DNA from: Cunninghamella blakesleeana
Taxonomy: Eukaryota > Mucoromycota > Mucoromycetes > Mucorales > Cunninghamellaceae
Assembly: GCA_017871115.1 (NCBI GenBank)
Contig: JAFCIZ010000001.1
Span: forward strand, 2,585,501-2,649,500
Length of the DNA: 64,000 bases
Reading direction: 5' to 3'
Each line of letters begins with the position of its first letter. The first letter of the stretch is position 1. Both the position numbers and the translations under genes were made by a program. Below the pieces are notes generated by a model. The model worked only from the letters and a program-made list of their open reading frames with translations. It was not told the origin of the DNA and made no database searches. Of this stretch, positions 12,150-23,406 are shown one piece after another.

Positions 12150-13554
12150 TGGACTTTAAAAGGTCAAACAAATTAAAAATAAAAAATAAAAAGAAAGAGA
12201 TATCTAGTTTTTTGATTTTTTGATTTGTCTAGGATTAATAAATTGTTGATCACCACAGCCACTTTTTTTTTATGATTTTGATTTTTTAATTAAACTTTTG
12301 TACTACTGCTATAGTGAGTTTGATCCAATCATTCATGATTTTCTGAATAGTCGGTTATTGAACTTACAAGTTGGAAAATCCCATTCTTTAAATATTTTTT
12401 AAAAAATACCTCTTTAAAGATCTATTTGCATAGAAATTAATAAAAGAATGTAAAAAATTTTTTTTTTTATGTTATATGGTGCATATTTAAAGTAGTTTTA
12501 AAGCAAATATAATTTAAAGAAGTCTTTTATAAAAAATAGTCATTTTATGAACATATAATTTTTATTAATCACCTGTAAAAAAGGCGAAAAAAAAGGCTGG
12601 TGCAAAAAAAAAAAAAAAATTACCATTATAAACTATTTTAGACACCGATAACTTTATTTCCTTAATTGACCGAAACTGCTCAATAGATATTTTCTTCCTT
12701 TTTTGAAATAATGGTAACAATAATAATATTTTACATTTATTGATAATGTATAGCATAAATAATTATATAAATACAAATATAGATAAATGAATAATAAATA
12801 TAAACACCAATAAATTATTTATTCTTTAACTTTATTTACTGTAAGTGGCTCAGTAGCTTTTATTAAAAATAATGTTTCAATAATAATGTCTCACAGTATA
12901 AGTTTAACTAAAAGTTACGTAGTAAACTTTTATGTTTTAAGAAACAAAAAGAGTAGCAGATTTATTTATTTTCAAAATAATTATTTTATAAATAATTACA
13001 AATTGACAGGTAAAACAAAAAGAATGCTGGTTGATATATTTTAAAATAATTATAATAGTAATAATCGTCCTATACTATTCCTTTTTATAAATAGATATTT
13101 TTGTTTTATTAAAAATGATAAAAAATTGGTACAATTGACAAAAATCATATGATAAAATAAATGAACTCCGTAGCCTATAACTAAAACTTTTACTAGCATA
13201 AATTTATGATTCAAATTTTTTTAACAGATCTATTAATAAAAATAATTAAACATTAAAAAGTAAAATAGTAAATAATATAAATTAATATATGATGATGCCA
13301 AGTGATGATAAAAGTATGGATTTTTATACATATATATATAATGATGCTAAATGATGTATTGGTGAAACTGAGAATGCAATTGTTGTTATTGTTTTTGGTT
13401 TTATTAATCATCTTTTTTTTTTTTTTATTTATTTATATATTTATTTGTATATATATATATGTTCATTGAGTATGTTGTATTTGTATTGTTTTTTTTTTAT
13501 TACAATTTTATATATATATATATATATATTGTAAATAGTTATAGTTGGTGTAGA
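12150..13554. other. Intergenic region, 1.4 kb
   Basis: AT-rich sequence 5' of the Kelch gene and 3' of the small gene at 13555. Contains homopolymer A and T runs and (TA)n stretches (about 13449-13460 and 13511-13530). A leftward frame near 12565-12756 is Phe/Lys homopolymer translation and is not credible. Nothing else recognised. Confidence 0.5.
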
Positions 13555-13806
13555 TTAGAGGTGAAATGACACCAGTCGATTAAGCTTGTCGTCTTTTAAT
13601 TGTTGTTGAATGTTATCGTCTTCATGAAAATGCATCTTATTAAACCAGTGCTTTAAATTCCAAGGTATTTCTTCATTATCTTCATGGTCTTCTTGTTTAA
13701 GCTGGCTATTACTTGATAAACTTGATAACATATTTTTACAATTTGTATGCTTTGAATAATGTTCTCTTAAATATAATAATTCAGTATCGTTTTGTATAAA
13801 TGACAT
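13555..13806 (-). CDS. Small uncharacterised acidic protein (83 aa)
   Basis: Uninterrupted 83-codon frame on the complement starting MSFIQNDTELLYLREHYSKH and ending NRLVSFHL. Unlike most random frames here it is not homopolymer-derived and uses a varied residue set. It includes an acidic stretch (EDHEDNEEIPWNLKHWF) that may form an amphipathic helix. No signal peptide, membrane span or known motif is visible. It is divergent from the EAF gene with about 230 bp between start codons, so the two may share a promoter. I do not recognise the family. It could be a lineage-specific small protein or one exon of a larger gene. Confidence 0.45.
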   Translation of the reverse strand: MSFIQNDTELLYLREHYSKHTNCKNMLSSLSSNSQLKQEDHEDNEEIPWNLKHWFNKMHFHEDDNIQQQLKDDKLNRLVSFHL

Positions 13807-14033
13807 GTTGCTTAGTAATGAATTAGAAATGTTTATATATTAAAGTATGTTTTAGTATGGTTAAATAAAAATAAAAAAAATGTAAATAAAATAGCACCCT
13901 ACACAATTTATATAAAAAAGAAGAGACGGAGATTGAAAATGATGGATTTTCATTGGTTTAATTTCTATCCATAAAAAAAATTAACCCAAAAAATTAAAAA
14001 AGTTACTCTTCCTTCTCTTTTTAAATTTACTAA

Positions 14034-14532
14034 ATGAGTTGTGAATTCAATCCTGGTACATATTCTATTAATATTGGCAAATCTCTCTTTGATAAATCCG
14101 ATAATGCTTCAAGCTTTTATACTCTACGATGTAAGGATAGTAAATATGATATATATATATAGATATATATATAGATATATGTATTATTAATAATAATAAT
14201 AAATATGGTATACAACTCAAAGTCTTTGTATTTATTTATTTATAAATATATTTACTCTAAATATAGTTCATTCCAAATTAGATCCAACATTACCTTCTAG
14301 AAAAGCTTCGCTTCGCCAAGATGACGATAATTATATAGCAGAATGGGCTTTGGTATGTTTATATTATTATTAAACTTTTATTATTTTTTATACTTATTTA
14401 TTATGCTCCTTTTTTAGGGTGATGGTGTAGCTTCGTATGAAGGTACTCCTGGTAACTTGCAAGAAATGGAATGTTTACTAGTCTTTGATGAAGAAACACA
14501 GGTATACAAAAATAATTATAGTTTTTGTAATA

Positions 14533-14563
<31 letters not shown>

Positions 14564-14578
14564 ATTTTATGGTGAAAC

Positions 14579-14624
<46 letters not shown>

Positions 14625-15925
14625 CTTTTATACATATATTTTAAACAGACCTTTACTTTAGAACGACCTTCTCTTAAAATGACAATGAAAAAAGTACGAA
14701 GAAAGAAAGGAACGCCTTCTAATACCCCTTCTTCTTCTTCAACATCAAAAATAAACACAGAAATTAGTCAGGAATCATCAACAAGTATACCTACTGAAAA
14801 AATTAAAAAAGCTTCAACTACAAATGTCAATAGTAATAATAAGACAGCAACAGATTCATCATCCAAGTCTAAAGTAGATAGTCCTATGTCTTTAGCATTA
14901 CCTCCTCCAAAGAAACCACAAGATACCCAAAAAGAAGAGGTTGTTGATTCATTTGACGATATTTTACGTGATATGGATGATATACTTAATAGTAATGATG
15001 ATGACGATGATGATGATGATGATGAAATAGAAAATAAACATATAGATAATAACAATAACAATAACAATAATAATAATAATGACGACGACGACGATGACGA
15101 CGACGTTGAATTCGAAACAATTACAACACCATATATACCTACTAATACTCTTGACACGAATACACCTACCATGACATCCAAATCACCACAAAGTATGGAA
15201 TCTATATCTAATCAACAGCAACAAAGTAATGGAAAACGACGTCGTCCTCCTGTTAAAATGGCATCAGCACCTATTCGACGGTTGGATGACGCCTCACCTT
15301 CAATTGCACCTGTATCTTCGTCTCCATCCGGTAATGTTGCAACTATTAACACACCTGTCTTACCACAACAACAAGGAAATAAACGACCTAGAACTGGTGG
15401 AAAAACTACACCAGCTGCTATATTAGAAGCTAGACGTAGAGCTGTAGCTGCTAGTGATTCAGACTCTTCTTCTGGTAGCTCATCCTCTGGATCTTCAGAT
15501 GAATCAGGTAGTTCAAGTGAAGATGATGATAGTGGAAGTAGTGGAAGTGGTAGTAGTAGCGATAGTGATGATGATGATGTGATGGATTTATTGGCTGAAA
15601 ACATTACTCGTGGGTTATCAGAAGACAGATCTATTCAGCCTTCTTCTCAAAATGAAACTTCGGCTCCAAATCATTATAGACAGTCTCCTCATCAACAAGG
15701 TACTTCTTCAACACCAAATATTAATCGTCCTGCTGCTGGTCCAACTTCACTTAGAGATTTATTAGGTAATATATACAATAGAGTATAAAAAAAAAGTTGA
15801 TAACATATATAATGTAATAGATTTTAATAACTTTTTATTCCACTTTCATTGATTTTATAGATGGTGGTAGAGGACAGGAAGATGAAGTATCAAGTTCTGG
15901 AAGTAGCAGTGAAGAAGAATTTTAA
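14034..15925 (+). CDS. EAF: EAF-family protein (ELL-associated factor)
   Basis: Exons 14034-14130, 14267-14352, 14418-14501, 14649-15765 and 15861-15925 join to 482 aa. The N-terminal domain matches the EAF fold: YSINIGKSLFDKSDNASSFY, then FHSKLDPTLPSRKAS, EWALGDGVASYEGTPGNLQE, MECLLVFDEETQTFTLERPS and MTMKKVRRKKG. In animals this domain binds ELL in the super elongation complex, and fission yeast has an Eaf1-Ell1 pair. The rest is disordered: Asp/Glu and Asn runs (about 14995-15110), Lys/Arg-Pro patches, and a Ser/Asp/Glu tail resembling the EAF transactivation region, ending SSSEEEF. A separate last exon supplies the final 21 residues. Expected to act in the nucleus in RNA polymerase II elongation. 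Confidence 0.88.
14580..14624 (+). repeat. (ATA)n microsatellite in EAF intron 3
   Basis: About 15 tandem ATA/TAA units within the intron between 14501 and 14649, close to the branch-point side of the acceptor. Confidence 0.9.
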
Positions 15926-16027
15926 ACCATATATATATATATACTTAAAAATATATTATATACATCATGTATTTCTTTTTAATAATGAGTTTATATAATA
16001 TATACATTTGTGATATACCATCATATT

Positions 16028-16064
<37 letters not shown>

Positions 16065-16269
16065 GAATAAACATATATATTCATGAATAAACATATATAT
16101 TCGGTATTTATTTTGATTAATATATCAAAAATTGAATAAAAAAAAAAATGCAATTTAAAAAGGGTCTTCATATATGTATATACAAATATATTTAAAAAAT
16201 GTCATTTTGAAATAGAATAATATATATATATATATATATATATACAGGATATTTTAATAAATATTTATA
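15926..16269. repeat. Convergent 3' region with (AT)n and a 20-bp tandem duplication
   Basis: Between the ends of EAF and the SANT-HNH gene. It holds (TA)n runs at about 16032-16060 and 16221-16244, and an exact head-to-tail duplication of ATGAATAAACATATATATTC at 16063-16082 and 16083-16102. No coding potential. Confidence 0.85.
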
Positions 16270-18854
16270 TCAAATAAAATCACCAGGGTAATTTTGAATT
16301 GCAGATAACCAAGCATCAAATTCTTGAACAGTATAGTTTTGGCGTGCATCCTTCGTAAATTTTAAAACAATTTCTTTCCCCATTATACCATTTCTAGGCA
16401 CACTGACGCCGGTAATTATTTTATATTTTTTATAGCTATTCCATGAAAGCGTAAACCTTCTTGAATTTTCCCAAGTAGAGTCCCAAATCCCAAGAGCACC
16501 AGTGGTTGGATCCCTATATCCTATCTTTCTTACTAATTCTAAAAACTGCTGTTCTTTTTTTTTTATCACTTTTGGAAGCTCTTTTTTCTATTAATAAAAC
16601 AATGGAATAGAATAAAACAAATTAGAATCTTATTCAACAATTATTATATTTGTTTATGTATGTACAAGTATTTATATTACTTCTTGTGCAGGGATTTTTT
16701 GTGAATCATCAAGAGCAAGAGTACCAAACTGTTCAGCTAAATCAAATTTTGAAAGGTCTTCTTTCTATTTATAAAATATTAAAATAAAAACGTAAAAATC
16801 TAGAGTCCTATCCAACAATAATCATATCTATATTGTATACATATATATATATATATATATATATATTACCTCTTCGGGGTTTTTTTTAGAGTCGTCTAGG
16901 TCAAGTGAGTCAATTTCACTAATCAAGTAGTCAACGCTACTATGTTTTAATGTAGGCTATAAGAAATATAAATAAGTAATTAATAAATTAATATTTTAAT
17001 ATTTAGCGATATGTAAATGTATATGAGTATATTCGAATCATTTATATTTATAATACCATAGAGTCTATTAACTTTTTTACAGTTTTTCCATTCGCATGAT
17101 TAAAGGACGTTTGTTTGGATAATTCCAGTAAAGCTTGTAATTCTTGCTTTTTACTAAAAGAGGAATCATCTTTTTTAATATTTTTGTTTTTTGAAACATA
17201 AAATTCTTTGATACTTTGTAAATAGCATCTGAATTCCAAGTCGGTTGCATTACTTTTTGCGCTAAGTAATAACAACAGCAACAATTATAACAATTGTGAC
17301 GATAATGGTCAGTTTTTATTTTATTTTTTAATATGAACATTATTATTTTTTATATTTCGTATATGCTGGAAAACTTACAAATTGCATTGTTGACAGGTAA
17401 CTTGAAGTTTGGTATCATTATTGTATGTAGTCATTCCAGGGTAAATATGATCAAATGAAGCAGCGGTAGGACACTTTCCTGTATAATTTTCTTGATATTC
17501 CATAAATTCCACTTCGCGACCACAGTAAGGGCAAAAACCATTAAATTTTTTTAATGCATTTATAACTTGAACGCCGATATTAGTAAAAGATAGACCTTCT
17601 TCACCTTCTATATTTCTCTTACGTTCATCATCATTCGCATAATAGTCTTCAATAATTTTAAAATCTCTTTCTATCATACGGTAAACATGCATTTTATAAA
17701 AACTATAAGTGCACTTTTCGCCATTTTTCTAGTTAAAAAAAAATATTAATAATGATAATAATAATAATAATAAACTATTTATTATTCTTATCATGTTCAT
17801 CTTTTTTTTGTTAAAATACTTTTTTGTGTACTTTTTTTTCAAAAGCTGCTTCATTGTTGGTTAAATCAGTAATATTCCCATATTCTTTTTCATTTATTAT
17901 AAATATATTTTTTTTGCTAGCGTTTTCACCAGCTAAATTTTCTTCACTTGCTTCATTTAAAGGACCAGAATCATGTTTAGTTTCTGTAATGTTGCTATCG
18001 TTTTTTGATTGCTCATTAGCGTAAGGCTCTTCTTTTTTCTCTGTTGATAGTGAGCAGCTATTTACTGAAAATTGACAATTATTTGTCAATACTTGGTAAC
18101 TTTTTATTGAAATTTGGTAATTTTCGGCTGGTAATTGATAATTTTTTATTGTTGGTGATTTATTAGTATTTTCCTACATATTTTATATAATATATATGTA
18201 CTTTAGTTAATATCCTTGAAATAATGAAAAAAAAAAAAAAAAATGTACATAGCTTTATTCATATATTATCATTAGCACCATTATTTTTTTTTTCTTTATT
18301 TACTTTTACATCCGATATATCAACTTGCCCAAAATAAAGATCAAAGGTATTTAAATTGTGCTCACCTAATCTAGTAATTCTTCCTTTGATTCCCGCATTG
18401 GTTCTTGTTGTGATTTTTTTCGAGATCGTACTAGGATTAAAAATATTTTCGTTTAAAAAACAGAGCAGTTGTATATCCTCTTGTAGAGTCCATTGGTTTG
18501 AATATGAAAAAAAGGAGCACCATTTACGGTAACAACTTCCAGGTGACATATCCAAATAATAGCTAATATACTTCCAGTCAGTGGTTCCATTTTTATTTTC
18601 TCGTGACCAAGTTATTTCTTTTAGTTTATTTATTTTTTCGGAAGTCCAAGTTTCCTATATATATATAAAGGTAAAAGATAGAGTTGAATATAAATAAATA
18701 AATATAACGATACTGAGTATATTCTTATACTATTTTAATATGTTTTGTCATTAACCTCTTTGAATTGTTCTGATATATTTTTTATTGTATTTTCTACAAT
18801 TTCTAAAAGGAGCTTATCAAGATATTGATGTACTATTATACTTTCTATTGCCAT
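16270..18854 (-). CDS. SANT/Myb-repeat protein with HNH-nuclease-like domain
   Basis: Eight complement exons join in frame to about 615 aa: 18756-18854, 18304-18654, 17820-18173, 17379-17728, 17057-17261, 16870-16956, 16681-16764 and 16270-16587. Two SANT/Myb-like repeats come first. One spans about residues 34-81 (ETWTSEKINKLKEITW, then DWKYISYYL and CYRKWCSF). The other spans about 86-135 (NQWTLQEDIQLLCFLNENIF, then ISKKITTRTNAGIKGRITRL). A polar linker follows. An HNH-type treble clef is at about 334-388: CPYCG, then SFDHIYPGMTTYNND, then LQVTCQQCNFAKS. This retains the CxxC/CxxC zinc ligands and the catalytic-type Asp-His. The last 100 residues (LGIWDSTWENSRRFTLSW and onward) form a module I do not recognise. 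If the exon 2 donor at 18303 is not used, exon 2 runs to a stop at 18259, giving a separate 164-aa SANT protein. The exon 3 donor could also be 12 bases upstream. Function unknown; a DNA-binding nuclease or domesticated mobile-element protein is inferred. Confidence 0.7.
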
Positions 18855-19146
18855 TTAATTTTTGTTTAGTAATTTTAATAATAAATGAAATATTATAGGA
18901 GAATGAGCTAGTGTATAAAATAATGAAATAATATAAGGAAAGGAAAAGAAAGGATTAAAAATGTAGAGCATAAATCTTTTTATATCCATAGCCAAGAAAA
19001 TGAGAATTTTTTATTGGCCGCTGCAATATTTTTTTTTTTGGTAACTTTAAAATAAATACTTTTTTTTCTTCTTTCACTTTTTTTTTCTCACCTTTTTTTT
19101 CTCACTTTCTATTGCTTCGCTTAAATTTTTTTACAATAAAAAAAAT

Positions 19147-21167
19147 ATGGCTACTGTAACAGCAACAAAAAAAGTAAAATCTTCAAAACAGAAAAAGAAG
19201 TTATCATATAAACAAAAATTAGTTCAATTAAGTGCTCAACAACGACAAAAAGTACTAGAACAAGCTTTTGAGTGGCAAGAGCAATTGTTTAGTCAATCTA
19301 CTGTCTCTATTGATTTATTACAGCAAGCAGCATTATGGTTGCAACCACAAACTTATGATGAAGTAGTAGAAGAGCGGAATGTGCAATCTTTTTGTGGTTA
19401 CCCCTTATGTTCAAGACAACCTAAAATACAGTCAAAATATCGTATTTCACTTTCGCAACGAAAAGTTTTTGATCAATCTGAACTTTCAAATTATTGCTCA
19501 ACTGCTTGTCTCCAAAAGTCTAAATATTACACTATGCAACTCTCTGAAGATCCCGTTTGGATACGTGACTTTAATATTCCTTCAACTATACACGTTATAT
19601 CTATGGAGGAAAATTTCAGGTATATACTTAATAAAAAATATAAATAAAATAAACAAATTAATCAATGTAGGGTCTTGATTACTAATAATAACAACTATTT
19701 TTATTATAAATATTGATAATCAAATGTTATAGCAAAGTTATAAGTGAACAACAAAGTAGAAATCAAAAGAATTTATCAGACCATGACATAAGGGAGGTTT
19801 ACGTGAAAAAATTATTATCCAACGTACCCATAGGAAACAATAATCATCATAAACCTGAATCAACAGATACAAGTGACAAGTTTGAAATAACCATCATTGA
19901 AAATAATACAGACGATGCCATAAAACTACCTGTCCAAGGAATACATGATGCTATTGAAGGGTTTCGTATTGATATTTCTAGAAAGGATACAAAAAACCCA
20001 ACTACAATCGTATTAAATCAATCAAAAGGATCAGCTACTACTACTGCTACTAATCAATTTCCTATATCAAATACAACCTCAACATTAGTAACGACTACGA
20101 AAGATGATACGATAAATACGGATTCCAGTGAGTATAATCCAGATGCTCTTTTAGATGAAGCAATGGAAACAATGAAAATGCTAAAACAGTTAGAGCTAGA
20201 AGAAAATAATACAAATAATCAAGAGGATACTACAGAAAAGAATGAAGAAGTCTCAAATGTAAATAAACAAAACACCAACAATACCAATGGCGACAATAAT
20301 CGTGATGAAGATAAGAATAGTCATTTTACTAGCAATAAAAGTGATGATTGTATTCAAGACGATTCTATAAAGCAAAATAAAACAGTAAATAAACCATTCA
20401 ACTCTGACCACTCATCCATGACAATGTTAACTACTGTTTCTACTAACGATACTATCCCAGCCATAACTGAACCTTCGTCATCACAAATATCTAATGTAAT
20501 TCAAGTAAAAACAAACACCCAATCTACTACATCAACTACAAACACTACTACTACAACATCGACAAAACAATTAAAGAAAAAGAAAAAAGAACCTGAAATG
20601 TCACTATTTGGTAAAATATGGACTTTGTTAGACCGTATGACAACCAAAGCAACTCGCCAATTTTTAGCGTCCCTGAATAGTGGCGGTGATTTAACTCTAT
20701 TAAATGAAAATGGATCTAATAATGCAGATATATTAAGAGGTCAAATTTTTAGTGAAAAGGTGTTGGAAATGTAAGATTAAAATAATAAAAATAATAAAAT
20801 TTTATGTGCATATATGTATGAATTTTTATTGATATATTAATTTATCATTTTATATATATTCATTTATTTTAATTATTTAACTATTAGGTATGGTGTTATA
20901 AGATCACAAATGGGAATCAAAGGAGAAATAGAATTAGATATTGTCAACTTGATTCGAACATTCCATTTTGCCGAAGCGTCCATGGTGGTATTAGATCCTG
21001 AACAAACTTATATGTTAACACTTGTCCTTTTTAAATCCTTGGCACCAGATTTATTAACAAAGGATGATGACTGGAACGAACAATTTAAATCTTGCTGTGT
21101 ATACATTGGTCAATCTCCAGATATGATAGATGCTTGTGTTCGTGTATTAAAAGTAGCTAGTACATAA
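19147..21167 (+). CDS. RPAP2: RPAP2/Rtr1 RNA polymerase II CTD phosphatase
   Basis: Exons 19147-19619, 19733-20770 and 20888-21167 join to 596 aa. A basic N-terminus is followed by the RPAP2/Rtr1 zinc domain: LLQQAALWLQPQTYDEVVEE, then FCGYPLCSRQPK, a beta segment, and NYCSTACLQKSKYYTMQL with EDPVWIRD. The Cys-x4-Cys and Cys-x3-Cys pairs are the family's zinc ligands. Rtr1/RPAP2 removes Ser5 phosphate from the RNA polymerase II C-terminal repeat and helps import of the polymerase. The middle is Asn/Thr/Asp-rich and probably disordered. The C-terminal part (FGKIWTLLDRMTTKATRQF, then EIELDIVNLIRTFHFAEASM) is conserved-looking and helical. It is divergent from the SANT-HNH gene with 292 bp between starts, and a CT-rich patch lies at about 19061-19125. 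Confidence 0.88.
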
Positions 21168-21595
21168 ATAAAAATAATGATCGTAATAACAATAATAATG
21201 ATAGCAATATATATTTATATGATAATAATAATAATATAATGAATTTATATTGATTTTATTTCTTTTTTTAAAATTGATTTTTATAAATACATATTTTAAT
21301 TATTATGGCGTACTAAGCTTTTTCTTTGTGTTTATACATATATTTATTTATTATTATCATTATCATTTATTTTTAGCTGTGCTTTATTATTATTTTCTCT
21401 TATGAGTTTGAAATTAAATATGTAAATACATTAGAAAATAAAGTTAAAAAAAAAATAAACAATAATAAATATAGACAAAAATGATACTGTATTTATAATA
21501 AATGTCAATAATTTGTATAGATTAGTATATAAATATAAATATGTATATAATAACAATGGTGATGATGATTTCTTGTATATAAAATTAAAATGTAT
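21168..21595. other. Convergent intergenic region
   Basis: 3' flanks of RPAP2 and CK2-beta. AT-rich with AAT runs. No gene recognised. Confidence 0.5.
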
Positions 21596-22927
21596 TCAAA
21601 TCCATCGACGTAAAAAACTATTTAGACTTGAATCTTGTACATTCCATTGTTCTACTTGATTTGTTAAATCGGAAATATCATCTAATGTGTGAGATGGGCT
21701 TAACTACCAAAGAAATTTTAAATGTGTTTCAATATAGAAAAAATGAAAAATAATAATAATGGTAATTAATAAGTTAATAAGATGGTACTTTTATTACTGT
21801 TATTATAACATGATTGGCTTTTTTTTTACACACTACTTTTGCTTACCTGAGTATCTTCCTCTTCTTCTTCATATATTTCTTCATTTCCTAAATCATCATC
21901 TTCATCATATTCATCGTCATTCACAATATATTCTGGGGGTCTCATGCGCAGCCATTGCATTCTAGGTCCAGCACGAGACCGTTCGTTTACTCTAAATCCA
22001 AATATTTTAGGCTGATAAATATGCCCTCTTGCAAGTGGTATCAATTCTGAAAAATTTTCAAACATAAGATGTGCATAAGTTGTACCAAAATGAGCACCTA
22101 TATATATATATATATATTAAATAAAAGTAAAAATAAAAAATAAGAAAAAAATGAATTAGAACATTATAAACACCATTTTTTATCATTGCCTATTTTTATT
22201 ATTTATAATTAACATTTTTTTTTTTACCATCCACCCGATGATATATAGAATTAGGTGGGTTATATAAGTCAAGACAACTTGGACAATATAATTTGACACT
22301 CTCTTTTCCAACTTCATCATAACGACCACAGGGTATAACAGGGCATCTTCCACAATAAACACGGGGGCATACACCAAAAGCTCCTGATGCATACCTTTCC
22401 GCCATGATTCGAAGTCCATTACGACTTAAAAGATATCGTTGATGAATAAGTCCATATAACATAATTGCATAAGGTTCTATCATATTGACATCCAGTTGAC
22501 CACGTCGTTTTATTGATTGCTCTTCATCCCAAAATCCATCATCATTTTGCTGCTGTAGTTGTTGATTATTATTATTAATATCGTTATTTTCTTCTTCTTC
22601 TTCGTCTTCTTCCCCTTCTTGTCCGAAATCCCTATTATGCTGGGTTGAGTCACCAAAGTTATTGTTGTTATCATCGTCAAAAATATTGTTGTCATCTTCA
22701 GATGGATAGTTTTGATTTTCATCATCTTCAATATCTAATATCAATTCTAAAGCTTCATTGTAATAAGGTACAATGGAAGATAGTCCAGTTAGATTGAAGT
22801 CATCATCCATAAACTCCTCTGGTACTTCTACATAATATTCATGTCCTGATAAAGAGCAAAACCATCCTACCCAGCTCTGAAGCGAACTACTTGAACTTGT
22901 TTGAGAATCATGTTCCGAATCTAACAT
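21596..22927 (-). CDS. CKB1: Casein kinase 2 regulatory (beta) subunit
   Basis: Exons on the complement 22228-22927, 21847-22097 and 21596-21703 join to 352 aa. The family core is clear: SWVGWFCSLSGHEYYVEVPE, DDFNLTGLSSIVPYYNEALE, LYGLIHQRYLLSRNGL, the zinc finger CPRVYCGRCPVIPCGRYDEV with YCPSCLDLYNPP, and GAHFGTTYAHLMFENFSEL with YQPKIFGFRVNE. CK2-beta dimerises through this zinc finger and stabilises and targets the CK2 catalytic subunits. Between the N-terminal lobe and the helix starting MIEPYAIML lies an acidic, Asn/Gln-rich insertion of roughly 80 residues (about residues 52-130) that animal CK2-beta lacks. A second acidic stretch lies near the C-terminus. The last exon, starting LSPSHTLDDISDLTNQVEQW, is short. 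Divergent from the FYR-domain gene. Confidence 0.93.
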
Positions 22928-23406
22928 TTTTGTTGTAAATGGAAATAATATATAAAGATAATAAGAGTATTCTGTTAATGTTTTCTTTTTATTATTATTA
23001 TTATTTTACAAGCGTTTATAATATTTGTGGAATCATATTAAAAAAGTAGTTTCTGTTTTTTTTTTTACTCTTTCATTTCTAACTATAGATGGTTTATATA
23101 TATTGAGAAAAATTACCATATGTTATTTTACCATGGCTTGTCGAAACAAACATATTATTACTAAAATAAAAAATAAATAAATAATAATACAATAATAGTA
23201 ACGATAACAATATTGACAAAAGAAAAAAAAAAAAAAATGGAAAGAAAGGAAAAAGGAAAAAAAAATTGATAGCAAAATTGATCCCCGCGGGATTTAAATT
23301 TGTCAATCCTTTCATTTTTTTGATAAAATTTTTTTTTGAACCTCTTCCTTTTTTTCTAATATTTAAAAACATAACAATTTTCATATTAATAAATTAAAAA
23401 ATAAAA
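22928..23406. promoter_or_regulatory. Bidirectional promoter region with GC-rich palindrome
   Basis: Lies between the divergent CK2-beta and FYR-protein start codons. Most of it is AT-rich, but at 23281-23293 there is ATCCCCGCGGGAT, containing the perfect palindrome CCCGCGGG (23284-23291), about 115 bases before the FYR start codon. Regulatory use is inferred from position and base composition only. Confidence 0.4.

Noticed and set aside
12565..12756. Leftward 63-codon frame in the spacer right of the Kelch gene
   Set aside because: Translation of A/T homopolymers, no start context or homology, no splice-compatible neighbours.
14768..15181. Leftward Ser/Leu-rich frame opposite EAF
   Set aside because: Antisense of the Asp/Asn codon repeats in the EAF tail. 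No independent features.
15212..15604. Leftward 130-codon frame opposite EAF
   Set aside because: Antisense shadow of the Ser/Asp-rich EAF C-terminus, without recognisable domains.
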